Below are positions 33,431-44,035 of a stretch of 64,000 nt of DNA, piece by piece. The notes beneath the pieces were generated by a model. The model made no database searches, was not told the origin of the DNA, and saw nothing but the letters and a program-made list of their open reading frames with translations. Each line of letters begins with the position of its first letter. Within the stretch, counting starts at the first letter, position 1. The stretch spans positions 7,080,501 through 7,144,500 of the forward strand of contig OX463820.1 in assembly GCA_949825045.1 (NCBI GenBank). The letters are read 5' to 3'. Source of the stretch: Argyresthia goedartella. Taxonomy: Eukaryota; Arthropoda; Insecta; Lepidoptera; Argyresthiidae. Position numbers and translations under genes: made by a program.

Positions 33431-35826
33431 TAGAGTCACTGAGAACTACATGTGATTATAGTCATATATACCTAAGTAGGTCTAAAGATCTTAACTTTGA
33501 AATAGGTGTCGTCATCTGTCGTATCGTAATAAATAACCCATAATTATAAAATATAAGACAAGACCATCTAAGTTTGACAACAAACAAGACTCAAGAAAAG
33601 ACGTTGCTTTAAATTCAGATGAGTTGGTTAATTGTAATGCTAATGTAGAGTGATATGAGACACTCTTATATTACGCATAATAAGAGCCTGTGTTTGCCTA
33701 ACATTACGCGCGCAAATGGCGCATAACGAGTCTTGATCCAATGATGGGTAGAAGCTGTCGGGTACTTCTCACGTTACTTGTTTTTATTGTTGACAACTTT
33801 TTAATGTCGTTGGTGCACTCAGTAATAATAAGTAGAGATGTTGTTTAACATACCTACCTATACATGGATTAGATGGCTGACACTCCTAAACGAACTGGCA
33901 AGGAATCACAAATTCAATTTGTATGAAAATTCAGTAAGGTTTATTATGCTTGGGAAGATGATTGATTTGGAAATGATACTAGACCAACAATTCAGGACTT
34001 TCTTAATTCAAATTTATAAATAAATGTTATCCAATAGGTTTCTATAAGGCAATATAAAAGCAAGCTAACAGTTCTTATTGCAAACCTGTCTTACTCTATC
34101 CAACCAAGTAAGCTAAATACACCTGGGTAGGTACGTGGAGAGTTTTAACATCGTGCAGGCTGGCTGCGAATCTGTGATTGACGATCGCTGCTCTAAAATA
34201 TGGCCCATTGATAGAAAATAATGATCGAAGATTCGGAATGGACCGCTAGAATTATTTAATAATGCGCTTTAAAACGCTAATAAATATTTTTGGCAGTAGA
34301 TATCGTGTAATGTTAGAAGAGTGAAGATTGCACAAAAATAATTTGACGAATGAATATAATTATAAAATGATCATAGGACAAAAAAATAAGTAACTTGAAC
34401 ACATCGATGTCTAAATAGACAATTTGCTGATGTTTTGTATGAAGAAGTCCAACATTTTCGAGGTAGTCATTTTTCCTATTTTATATTTGTCCGAAGATTC
34501 TTCGATGAAATTATTGTTTTCTCTTTGCATACTTTACATTATTTCACTTTATGTTTTTCAATCAGGCATATGCAGTGTTTCAGCCTACCCTTATCATTTT
34601 AATTTAACCCCATCATAAAGATATTGCATGGTCCGTCCATCATTCATCCATGAAATGGCTATAAGTACCATAGTACTACGTACATGGATCGTTTTTGAAT
34701 TTCCGTTTTTGCATGAGCAAAATCTTGTCGCACTAAACGGGAATTAGTACGCACGAAGCATAATGAGATGATATTTCTCATAAACAAGGTCTTCAGCATT
34801 AATTCGACAGGCCGTACAGGTATCGCCGAAGTAGGTCCCTCGCGCGGAGTGAAACTTGTTTATGCCATTGTTAGCTCGGTGCCAGATTCGATTCCCGCCG
34901 TGTCGGAGGATACGTGGTCACCGATAAATCCACTCAGGAGTCGACACCTCGCCGATATCGACCCGGTACAAAAGGGAAAAGAGAAAGCCTCTGAGAAAAT
35001 ATCACCGGCCAAGCCGAATGGACGAATTTCGTGGACATTTACAATGGACCTTCGAATTGGCCGTCAACGCATCAATGTGTCAATCGAGATGAAAAAACTG
35101 CGGCAAAAAATACAATCACCTACAATTTAGCACAATGTGTTGAAAGTGGAGGTTTCTTGAAATACCTCAAGAATTATTGCCTTAAAAGGGTAAGCAATAC
35201 TTTCAAATTAAATTTAGAAAGTCAGTCAACGAAACAATGAACCTTTTAATGGGATATTTAATAAATAATAATTGTTATCCTCGTCAATAAAATGCGTTCA
35301 CCAATTAAAATATTTCTGAATTGACGATCCGCCTCATTACCTACCAAATTTGGAAGGAATTTATTATCGTCGGGAAGAAATCTAATAAAAGTTAAATTAT
35401 TGAACTAGAATGTGGGATTGAAATACAGGACCTCTGGCATCTGAGATATAGCCTCAACAACTCTTATCCCCATTTAATCACTGAAACAAATCGTCCGAAA
35501 ATTGTGGTAATGTGACAGTTTTCAAATACAATAAATGTAAATTTGACATAACCTCTTTTGATTTTTGTGTGGACTGTAAGTAAGGACCCCGATAGATCGA
35601 TGTCACCAGGTCGTCTAGATCACTGCTAATTGTCGCCTTCGTCGTCGGCTTTCTAACAACTTTAAAGGTTGCAATTTCTTACTTTGCTGTTTGCAATTTC
35701 TTATATTGCTAGAATATGGAAGAATTCTTTGAAGCACTTACAGTTTTCTCAACTGGGTGAATAGGTTCTAGTAAATCTGATGGAGCTATGTGTTACAGTA
35801 TTATGTTACTTGACTTGTTTATACTC
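33431..35826. other. No recognisable gene
   Basis: A 120-codon open frame at 34768-35130 is GC-richer than its surroundings and Lys/Arg/Ile-rich, but shows no domain I know. The remainder is AT-rich. Confidence 0.35.
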
Positions 35827-35934
35827 CTACAGTCTTCACAAAATAAATAGCCCGGTGACAGCGTCCGTGTCACTGACGTATTAAGGTTGAGTTTACTTTG
35901 GGCCACCAGTCCTTTAATTTTGTGAAGACTGTAG
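35827..35934. repeat. 108-bp fold-back unit with perfect 18-bp ends
   Basis: CTACAGTCTTCACAAAAT (35827-35844) and its exact complement (35917-35934) enclose 72 bp. It could be a very small MITE; I cannot identify a target duplication. Confidence 0.8.
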
Positions 35935-36505
35935 CGGTGTATATTTTGGCACTATTGATTATTAGTTGTTGACCACGTTGTGCTTTTCGAATGTATCGTC
36001 TAAAAATTCCGTAGAGATTTGAAGAGGCACGATTATTCCAATCAAATTAAATTAAAACTTAACCTTATGGGTATTTGGTTTGGACACTTTTCATTCAATA
36101 TGACTCTGTACCGTTGTTGGGTTACTACGTGTAAAATCCTATTTTTACATTTTCATACCATTTATTCTTTGTTGAACATACCTATTCTATCTTTTTACCG
36201 TGGTTATTATTCTCAAACAACACCTATCCAACTCCATCTCATGTAATTCTCACGAGATTGGTTGCGACAATTATTACTTACGAACAAGGATCCCTAAAAG
36301 GCGTGAATAATTATAAGACCAGACTGAACACAATACAAGAAGCGGTTGGATTGCTCTCCTAAAACGACGAGACAGGCAGGACCACAAAGGCCGGTTGGAG
36401 GGTAGGTGGCGCCTGCAGTTTTTGCTATAGAAAAATGCGCTAGTGGGGTTGTATTGGCGTTGGATTGGGAGCCCTGATGATGCCAGTGGTCGGTGAGGGA
36501 GGCAT
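35935..36505. other. No recognisable gene
   Basis: Nothing supported until the candidate promoter. Confidence 0.4.
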
Positions 36506-36566
36506 CATATTTTAGCGGCTCGTCACGTCAGTCAGTCTCGCCGGGCGCCGTGCTCGAAGCGGTCGT
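36506..36566 (+). promoter_or_regulatory. Candidate Inr + DPE core promoter
   Basis: TCAGTC at 36532-36537 matches the arthropod initiator TCAKTY. With A at 36534 as +1, positions +28 to +33 (36561-36566) read GGTCGT, a full match to the downstream promoter element RGWYVT at its required spacing. ATATTTTAG lies about 25 bp upstream as a weak TATA-like sequence. The sequence just downstream is CpG-rich. Chance occurrence of the Inr-DPE pair in a window of this size is not negligible. Confidence 0.35.
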
Positions 36567-36988
36567 GTAGAGGGGATTCTCTGGTTCAGTTTGCGCCACG
36601 CGTCTTATCGCGCCGGCTGTTGATCGCGGTGTTCTGCCAAGCGAACACATGTCGCCGAGCGCACCACGCTTCTGCACCGTTTTACGAATGTGCACCTGTG
36701 ACCACACGATTATAGAGACGTGATGTGAAAGACCATTATTGGTTTGCCATCGGTGTATTGTGAGATCGTTTTCTTGTAAACAATCCAAGAAGTTTACTTG
36801 AGGAAAGAATTGTTTCAATTTGTGCTTAGTGTGATTTTTTGAACTCTAGGTACTTGTTTGTGTTGGAGTGGAGGACCGTGCAGTTCAGCTCGACTTTGTT
36901 TGAGTGCTTGAAGTTTTGCAGAGGTTGCAAGGGGTGAGAAAGCCATAAGAAACCCAGCGACATCCGAAGCGTCCACAATCATTTTTGG

Positions 36989-37015
36989 ATGAACGCCAAT
37001 TCGTCTGCTGCTAAG
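36989..37015 (+). CDS. Candidate first coding exon of an unknown gene
   Basis: If transcription starts near 36534, a 455-nt leader with several upstream ATGs (for example a 24-codon uORF beginning MSPSAPRFCT at about 36648) precedes ATG 36989. That ATG gives nine codons, MNANSSAAK, ending at AAG followed by the strong donor GTGAGC, phase 0. The start context is poor. The remaining exons would lie further right and were not found, so the product is unknown. Confidence 0.25.
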
Positions 37016-37226
37016 GTGAGCGAAATTCGAAACGATCTTGCAAAACTCCTGCAATACAAAAATTCCACCAGTGTCAACGTTTCTTTCAGTATCAGTAATA
37101 ATATTGTCAGAATTAATCAGCCTTATCTACTGCAATATAGCTTATCTGAAAAATTCCGCCTGAAGCAACTCAACACAACACGTTATTTTCCTGTTTATGA
37201 ATCTAGGTAGGTATTTCAACAAATTC

Positions 37227-37315
37227 AAGTATTTTAAGAAATGGTTCGTTATAGTACTATACGTATAGGCTATATTTAATCGTACCTATTGGTCGAACCA
37301 TTTTTTGAAGTACTT
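37227..37315. repeat. Hairpin with 22-bp arms
   Basis: AAGTATTTTAAGAAATGGTTCG (arm 37227-37248) pairs with 37294-37315 with three mismatches and a 45-nt loop. It lies inside the first intron of the candidate gene starting at 36534. The overall size resembles a small-RNA precursor but the loop is large; no known miRNA seed was recognised. Confidence 0.5.
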
Positions 37316-38858
37316 AAGCTCAGATAATAATGTCCATTCTGTTTACATCAAGTGTAATTACAGTCGGTATGACTTTGAATAAGATTTTTTTTTGCTAGTT
37401 CACCTCCATATTTTGGCGTGTTTGTTTTTTGTGTTGTTTGGTCTATTATTTAGATCTATTGTGCAGTTATTTTTATCGATACGCTGTCTGTATTGTATTC
37501 TGAAATATTTGTTTGTTTGTTTATCATCAGGCAACGCCAACTCTTCACTTGAAATAAAAATATCTACCAACCTAATAAATACGCTTTGTTTTATCATCAT
37601 AGTGACACACACCTAGCACGCTATTCGTAATTATTTTTTGCTGTTTCATTCTCTGCAACATGTATTTTTGTTGTTGTTTGTTCTTCCTATTAGGTTTAAG
37701 TAGGTTTTTCAAATTATTCTAATTTGGTAGACATCTCACCATTTATTTACCTAAAGAAGTGTTTCACCTTATTTTAAAACAAATTTGATTCCGATATTAG
37801 AAAAATATATTTTCTGCCGATATGTCTGATCTTGCTATCCTTGTCGACATACTCACCAATCAAATCTCCTATGATAATGACAGACCTAGTGTGGAAAGGA
37901 AGGAATACCTATATGTTTATTGCTTACTGTACTGTCGCTTATCGGTTGAGTGCTCCGTCAGCTACGTGACTGCCTCCAACAATGGCCCCTTAGCTCCCTA
38001 ATCACGTCTGACACACTCTCTAACAGGACCTCCTTCACTCCATACATCCAAATCACTAATAACGCGCATTTGCTTAGAATACACCGCATCACGACTATTT
38101 GCTCATGCTTGCTTAGCTCACACAACTCGATGCGTCTAATAGCATCTCCAGACGCATTTCCGCTAGTTCAATGGTTTCGTTCTTTCAAGTGGCGCATCCA
38201 GTGAGTCAGGATACTTCAGAGCAGAATCTAGAAATAAACCGAACGTGGTCGATTATTTATTGCTGCGTTTTTCTCTCTCTAAGTTGTACTGTTGCACCGA
38301 ATCGTCATTCATTCAATCAGACGAGATTGGCGGAAGGCCAGGGCATATCGGACGCCCAGGTTCGATCCACTTTTACATTTGAGTCTGATTTGAGATTGTA
38401 TTTGTGGTGTAAACAACGTCCTCTGCAGCAGGGTTCTTGACCCGATGACTGCTAAGTGACGGCCGCGACGGGCACTAATGTTACATAGTGAAAGCTCGCG
38501 GGTTTGGAGACAATTTGATGGTCGTTTTCAAAACATGAGTAGACTAGCAAAAAATCAGAAAGCGTCTGTAAGAAAATGAGAAATAACCATGAGCATTATG
38601 TTGACTGCCAACTGGCCGGGTCCTAGTGTTGCTTGGGTTGAATTTAGCTTTACGAGTGGCGGCGGCAGCGCGAGTGACGTGCCTGCGCACATCACATCTA
38701 ACGCTTGCGGCAACACTCATTGTTACTGGCTTATTATTAGTTCCCATGAACCGTTTATGTTACACTTGTGCCGTGTTGCCAACCTTGATGCTTTGTAATC
38801 TGTGCCTCTGAATTAATTCTATGTTGTAACTATTAAAAACCCACACGTGTTCCTGTAG
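37316..38858. other. No recognisable gene
   Basis: Short open frames only; none recognised. Confidence 0.4.
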
Positions 38859-39080
38859 GTATCCCTTTGATTTGCATAATTTTTCGTGTTTCTTAATTTG
38901 TATTCTTTTTATATTTATATATATGAAATTTTCATAACTTGTTATGGCATGATAGTACTTGTCACACCAGTATCCCTTTGATTTTCATAATTTTTCGTGT
39001 TTCTTAATTTGTATTCTTTTTATATTTATATTTATGAAATTGTCATAACTTGTAATGGCATGATAGTACTTGTCACACCA
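38859..39080. repeat. Two tandem 111-bp repeats
   Basis: Units 38859-38969 and 38970-39080 begin GTATCCCTTTGATT and end CTTGTCACACCA, with only a few differences. Confidence 0.92.
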
Positions 39081-39659
39081 CGAGTTCGACTATGCCAAAT
39101 TATAGGTATATATCATGAAAACCTTACTTGAAGCAAGACTTGGCCCTTGGCTTCAACCGGGTCGAAATGTTGTTCTAAATTGATATGTAGTATTATTTTC
39201 ACTTCTAATAGTTCTTATTTTTATGTCCTTAGGTCTAATTTCGTGAAATATATCAACTATACTCGTAGCGTCCGCAATTCCGCACGGAGCCCACGGCCAA
39301 GCCTCTGGGGGCGGAGTCGGCGAACTTATTTGAAAATCGAACTTATTAGAAAATCGAGCTGGCCACGGCGAGCTGAGTGGAACACATTTTAAATAAAACA
39401 AAAGCCGCGAGTGTTGCAAGATGCTGCAATATAGTAGCCGTGCTTTTTAGTGTCTCGCAAAATGCAAGAAAAGTAGAGTGAATTCCTCGAGGAAAAAGCT
39501 GTTTTTGTCTCAGTCATATTAAATTCCCTCGCTTCGCTTTAACTTGCTTTTGGTATATTTTCAGTTGGACTAATTTTGAGTATCATAATGAAGTTTTTTA
39601 CATATTATTTTTTGAATAATTATTTGCAAAATTGTGAACTGCACACGACATATATCTGG
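39081..39659. other. No recognisable gene
   Basis: Nothing supported. Confidence 0.4.
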
Positions 39660-39755
39660 GCGAAGATGCGGGTCAAGTATGGCTTAAAGTAAGCGAAGCG
39701 AAGCCCCCTCAAAACTTCGTCTTAGGTTCACTTGTAAGAATAAACAACCTTATAT
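39660..39755 (-). mobile_element. Degraded core of the hairpin MITE family
   Basis: On the minus strand: TTACAAGTGAACCTAAGACG, then GAGGGGGCTTCGCTTCGCTT, matching the core of 40182-40531 with many changes and no recognisable ends. Confidence 0.45.
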
Positions 39756-40181
39756 TACATTACATTACATTATATGTGATATTATTGTTATATATTTATG
39801 ATTATGCTATATAATTGTAGTCTGATTGAAATGACTGCGTAATTATTAATGCTTAATAATTTACAAAAAAGGAATTATGTCAAACAATATTATTACATTT
39901 CCTAGAACGCCAGGCAACAGATCATTCCTATACCTCCTGAATATGGCGATTTCATGGAATATGCGATTTGTGTGATTCTTACCAAAATGGCGATGTCAAG
40001 TCATCCCGGCATCCGGGCACACAGTGATAACCACGATTATAGTAATACTAATAATGATCGGAAAAGGTGACACGCTTATCGATATAATACTTTGCTACAA
40101 AAAAGTTGTTACTATCCTTGGAAAGCCGTAACAATACCTTTAACAAATTATTAGATCATCAAAAGAAAAAGGCGTCTGTCT
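39756..40181. other. No recognisable gene
   Basis: AT-rich; nothing supported. Confidence 0.4.
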
Positions 40182-40531
40182 AAACGATTACCAAAAACGC
40201 GCCTATTTTAGTACCAATAAATTTGAAATGACTGCCAATTGACAATTTGGTGGACATTTATCCATTCTGGCAAATGTCCACCAAATTGTGTTTGGATAAA
40301 TGATCACCAAACTTCTTTTTATGTTTTGTGTACGTTTATGTTTTAAGTATTTTTTGTTCTTACTTGTTCAACCTAACACGAAGGATAAAGGGGGCTTCGC
40401 TTCGCTCACCCCCTTTACCCTTCACCTAAGCTACCGCAGTATTTTGCCCTGATATTTTTTGCAACTTTTGGTGTTCATTTATCCATTTTGGGTAGGAAAA
40501 AAATATTTTGGTGATCATTATATTTGTTGCC
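40182..40531 (+). mobile_element. Hairpin-cored MITE with repeated TTTGGTG..CATTTATCCA motifs
   Basis: Inverse orientation of 19874-20182. The motif TTTGGTGnnCATTTATCCA or a degenerate form occurs several times in both orientations (about 40245, 40278, 40312, 40468, 40505). The centre has CAACCTAACACGAAGG, then a stem AAAGGGGG/CCCCCTTT around CTTCGCTTCGCTCA, then CACCTAAGCTACCGCAGT. No coding capacity. The repeated motifs may be transposase-binding sites; that is inference. Confidence 0.7.
40243..40288. repeat. Perfect 17-bp hairpin created by local inverted duplication
   Basis: CAATTTGGTGGACATTT (40243-40259) and its exact complement (40272-40288) flank a 12-nt loop. The related copy at 19874-20182 has only one of the two arms. 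Confidence 0.9.
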
Positions 40532-42722
40532 AAAGAAAAATACAAGTACTTTCATAGATATTCACAATGTAAATGGAAGATTCAATGCAGGGAGGGTAAT
40601 ATAACTGAAATCCATAAACTCTTACCTGGTCACGAGACTCACAAGGTCAGATATCAGTAAATCGGTCATTTCCCATAACAAAAACCAGCCCGATAAAACA
40701 TTCTTCAGAATAAGTACATGTACAATTTTATTGCTACTTCGGCACCGAAATTTCACACAAAACGCAGCCAAAAAAGTGACGAACCCTGTGGTGGGGCTAG
40801 AAAATTGGAACATGGTAATCCATAAATGGGCAAAGGAACAAGTTATCGATGCTCATTGGAGTCGCCGAATAACGGTCCTGGGATGAAAAAGCTCGCTATA
40901 TTCATCTCGCGTAATTCGCAGATCTCATTTGGAATGCGGCTTCTTGAGGAACATCTTCCATATGGAAAGACGGATTGCCTTACAGGGCGGTTCCACGCCA
41001 ATATTTCTAACAATAGAATTTAAATGATGTATTAATTCAAATTATCCTCGTTACTTTTATGCACATTCTGTTGCCGTCTGTGCCGGATCTCAATAACTAC
41101 AGCAATAAAAGTTCGGCCGTCACAGATATGCGGATATATCTCATCTCGTCACGTACTATGTCTTATGTAATTACGTCATTAATAACATTTACCAATCTAG
41201 TATAAAAGCTAGGATCGCATTCCAATCAAATAGACAAGACTTCAAATGAGCATGTTGTGACAAGTCTTATAATCCGTGTCCCGACGGTAGCCTCACTGTC
41301 GGCAAACCGTCGACCCTATCGGTGGGAACCTTTCATGTTTATCGATGACATTGTTTTATTTGAAATTTTATTTAAGTGTCTTGTTACTCCGGTGTTTAAA
41401 GAAGAAATTGTTGTATTGAATGAAACCCATTACGGTCTATTAACATAAGTACATAGCAAGATCACGAATATCTCCGTCGTGTCCTACGTGTTTATGAGCT
41501 TGCAAGTTGTCCTAAATGTTATGATTACTTCGTTGTGCCTGCTCCATATATTATAATGCCACTATGTTTATCGGAACGACACGATCCCTGTATAACGGTT
41601 TCCCTGATCATAACATTATCCAAGCACTTAGTATTAACAAGACTAGCTGGCCTCATAACCCAAGAATGTGTGTTAAACGTCAGTCACTTCCCAGAAGGTT
41701 CATATTATCTTAAAGTATCCTTATACTTCGTCTAGTTAGGTAGGCTTAGCGGCTCCGATGCTGTCTTCATTTCTCCGTTTCTTAAACCTACCTTCATTTC
41801 TCAGTTTCTTAAATCATATTGTGTCGATTCGTTCTTCTGGTCTATAAATCGAATTTCTTTGTTGATTTGTTAATTCTTAAACTTGCATATACGAGGATCA
41901 TCGACCTCGAACAAGTGCTATTAGCACCACCGATTAGCGTCTTGTCGTGAACATATTTCAATATTTGCTCGCCCGATTGTCTCTTGTTATCATTCTCACA
42001 CTACTCATTGGCTTACTCACTTCACTTGAGTGTAATCTCCAGTGGTCACCTTCATTCACGACCACTATGCAAACAACTCTTTGGATACTCTTAACTTTCT
42101 TTTGTTGATTGTTGTGACCACTCAGCGTAAAAATCATATCTATTTCTCAGTTACGAGAAAGTGCAAGTTCACGTATACATTTGCAGCAACAAGCGTCTAA
42201 TATTGCTTTCATTTTTGTTTAGGTATCAAACAGATCATATATCGCAAATTGTACATTGCAAAAAACATTAGCAATTCAGGTGATCCGCACAGACAGGCAG
42301 ACTTTTATGGTATCATCTACACGTATAAAAAGTAAACAGATGGCCTTCCTTGTTGGCCCGCTGCAGCGAAAGGTGTTGGAAACCAGAAGAGTATAACCCT
42401 AATAAATTACAGCGAACAGAAGCCGCTAAGACTGAAATTAATTTTCTTAACGCTTCTACATGGTCGCCTCGCCGCATTTTCTTTAGATCTACCGTCGACA
42501 AAATGCACCTTCTTCTGTCTTAAACTAAGAACATTTTAGTTTGTTGCCTAGCTGTCGTTCGAGCCGGTAATTCATTAAGTTCGAATTGAGACTGTTCCGC
42601 GAACAGTTCTGTTGCGGGAAAAGAGAGAAAATACCTTTTTGTAGAGTCCAGTTGAACATTGTGAGTACTCTAGTGCATACTTTCTGTGCAAAATCGTTGC
42701 TGTCAATCTGATATAAAGCTTA
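40532..42722. other. No recognisable gene
   Basis: Only short open frames; a short direct repeat (TTCATTTCTC-GTTTCTTAAA) is at about 41766-41812. Confidence 0.4.
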
Positions 42723-42724
42723 TA

Positions 42725-42751
42725 CACAGTCAGGTCATAAGTTCTGTCACA
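42725..42751. repeat. Mariner left terminal inverted repeat
   Basis: Begins CACAGTCAGGTCATAAGTTC after the TA at 42723-42724. Confidence 0.93.
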
Positions 42752-42867
42752 CAATAAAAACTTTTGAATTTAGAACGCTGGCCACAAAAACGTTTATTGA
42801 ATTCGAATTTCGAATTTTTCATGAAAATAAAAATGTGTATTTTTTAGAATTTTCCTCATTTTTAAAT

Positions 42868-43908
42868 ATGGAGTGGACACTTAAAGAAGACCGTGTCGCA
42901 GTTATTGCGTTGCATCGTTGCGGTTACGCGTCAATTCAGATTTTCGACTTACTGAAAAATTTGAATATAACCAAAAGATTCGTTTATCGTACCATAAAAC
43001 GATACAATGAAGACTCTAGTGTAGATGACAGGTCAAGAAGTGGTCGCCCTCGCTCTGTTAGGACTCCAGCAGTGATAAAAGCTGTGAAGGCGCGAATTCA
43101 AAGAAATCCCATACGTAAGCAGAAACTGTTGGCCCTTCAGATGGGGTTAAGCAGGACCACGGTGAAAAGGGTGTTAAATGAAGACTTAGGGCTTAGGGCA
43201 TATCGAAGAAAAACAGGACATCGTTTGGACGCTCGTTTAATGGACCTGAGACTGAAGAGATGCCGCGCTTTGTTGAAGCGGTACGCGGGAAAAAAGCTAC
43301 GGGAAATTCTTTTTTCGGATGAAAAAATTTTCACCGTGGAAGAGAGCTACAACAAACAAAATGATAAGGTGTACGCACACAGCAGTGAAGAAGCGAGCAA
43401 CCGTATTCCGCGTGTCCAACGAGGTCATTTTCCATCCTCGCTCATGGTTTGGTTGGGAGTCTCTTATTGGGGCTTAACTGAGGTACATTTTTGTGAGAAA
43501 GGCGTAAAAACGAATGCAGTTGTGTATCAAAATACAGTCCTCAAGAACCTTGTGGAACCTGTTTCTCATACCATGTTTAATAACAGGCACTGGGTATTCC
43601 AACAAGATTCTGCGCCAGCTCATAGAGCGAAAAGCACACAAGACTGGCTGGCGGCGCGTTAAATCGACTTCATCCAGCACGAAGACTGGCCCTCCTCCAG
43701 TCCAGATTTGAGTCCGTTAGGTTACAAGATATGGCAACACTTGAAGGAAAAGGCCTGCTCAAAGCCTCATCGTGATTTGGAGTCACTCAAGGCATCCTTG
43801 ATTAAGGCAGCCGCCGATATTGACATGGACCTCGTTCGTGCTGCGATAGACGACTGGCCGCGCAGAATAAAGGCCTGTATTCAAAATCGCGGGGGTCATT
43901 TTGAATAA
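42868..43908 (+). pseudogene. Mariner transposase, DD37D type, inactivated
   Basis: 346 codons, the expected length for the family. The start is ATG 42868 (MEWTLKEDRVAVIALHRCGY); an upstream in-frame extension lies in the terminal region. The N-terminal part holds two helix-turn-helix segments and a GRPRS linker. Catalytic residues: Asp 151 (FSDEKIF) and Asp 247 (FQQDSAPAH) are intact. The third position, 37 residues further (residue 285, in SPDLSPLGYKIW), is Gly encoded by GGT where the family has Asp; one A-to-G change explains it. Codon 265 is TAA (43660-43662), splitting the frame, which resumes without shift. The natural stop overlaps an AATAAA. Either lesion alone should abolish activity. 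Confidence 0.95.
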
Positions 43909-44006
43909 ACTTTATTACCATAAGAATCTATGTTTTATTAAGTTCATTTTGCTATATAAATGTTTACATAAATAATAAACATGTCTAAATTATTTCATAT
44001 TGCACA

Positions 44007-44033
44007 TGTGACAGAACTTATGACCTGACTATG
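44007..44033. repeat. Mariner right terminal inverted repeat
   Basis: Reverse complement of the left repeat except for one base (T for C at the third position); followed by TA at 44034-44035. Confidence 0.93.
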
Positions 44034-44035
44034 TA

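Larger units (their letters stand above)
42725..44033 (+). mobile_element. Full-length mariner element, DD37D (maT-type)
   Basis: 1309 bp flanked by TA target duplications (42723-42724 and 44034-44035). The 27-bp terminal inverted repeats read CAYAGTCAGGTCATAAGTTC onward and differ at one base between the ends. It encodes a single mariner transposase (42868-43908). The structure is complete but the gene carries two inactivating changes, so the copy could move only if supplied with transposase from elsewhere. Confidence 0.95.

Noticed and set aside
34850..34910. tRNA-like GATTCGATTCCCGCCG
   Set aside because: The only A-box-like sequence is about 10 nt away, too close for a tRNA or SINE promoter.
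36528..36818. 96-codon minus-strand frame
   Set aside because: It overlaps the candidate promoter and leader on the other strand, has no family resemblance, and its length is explained by GC-rich sequence.
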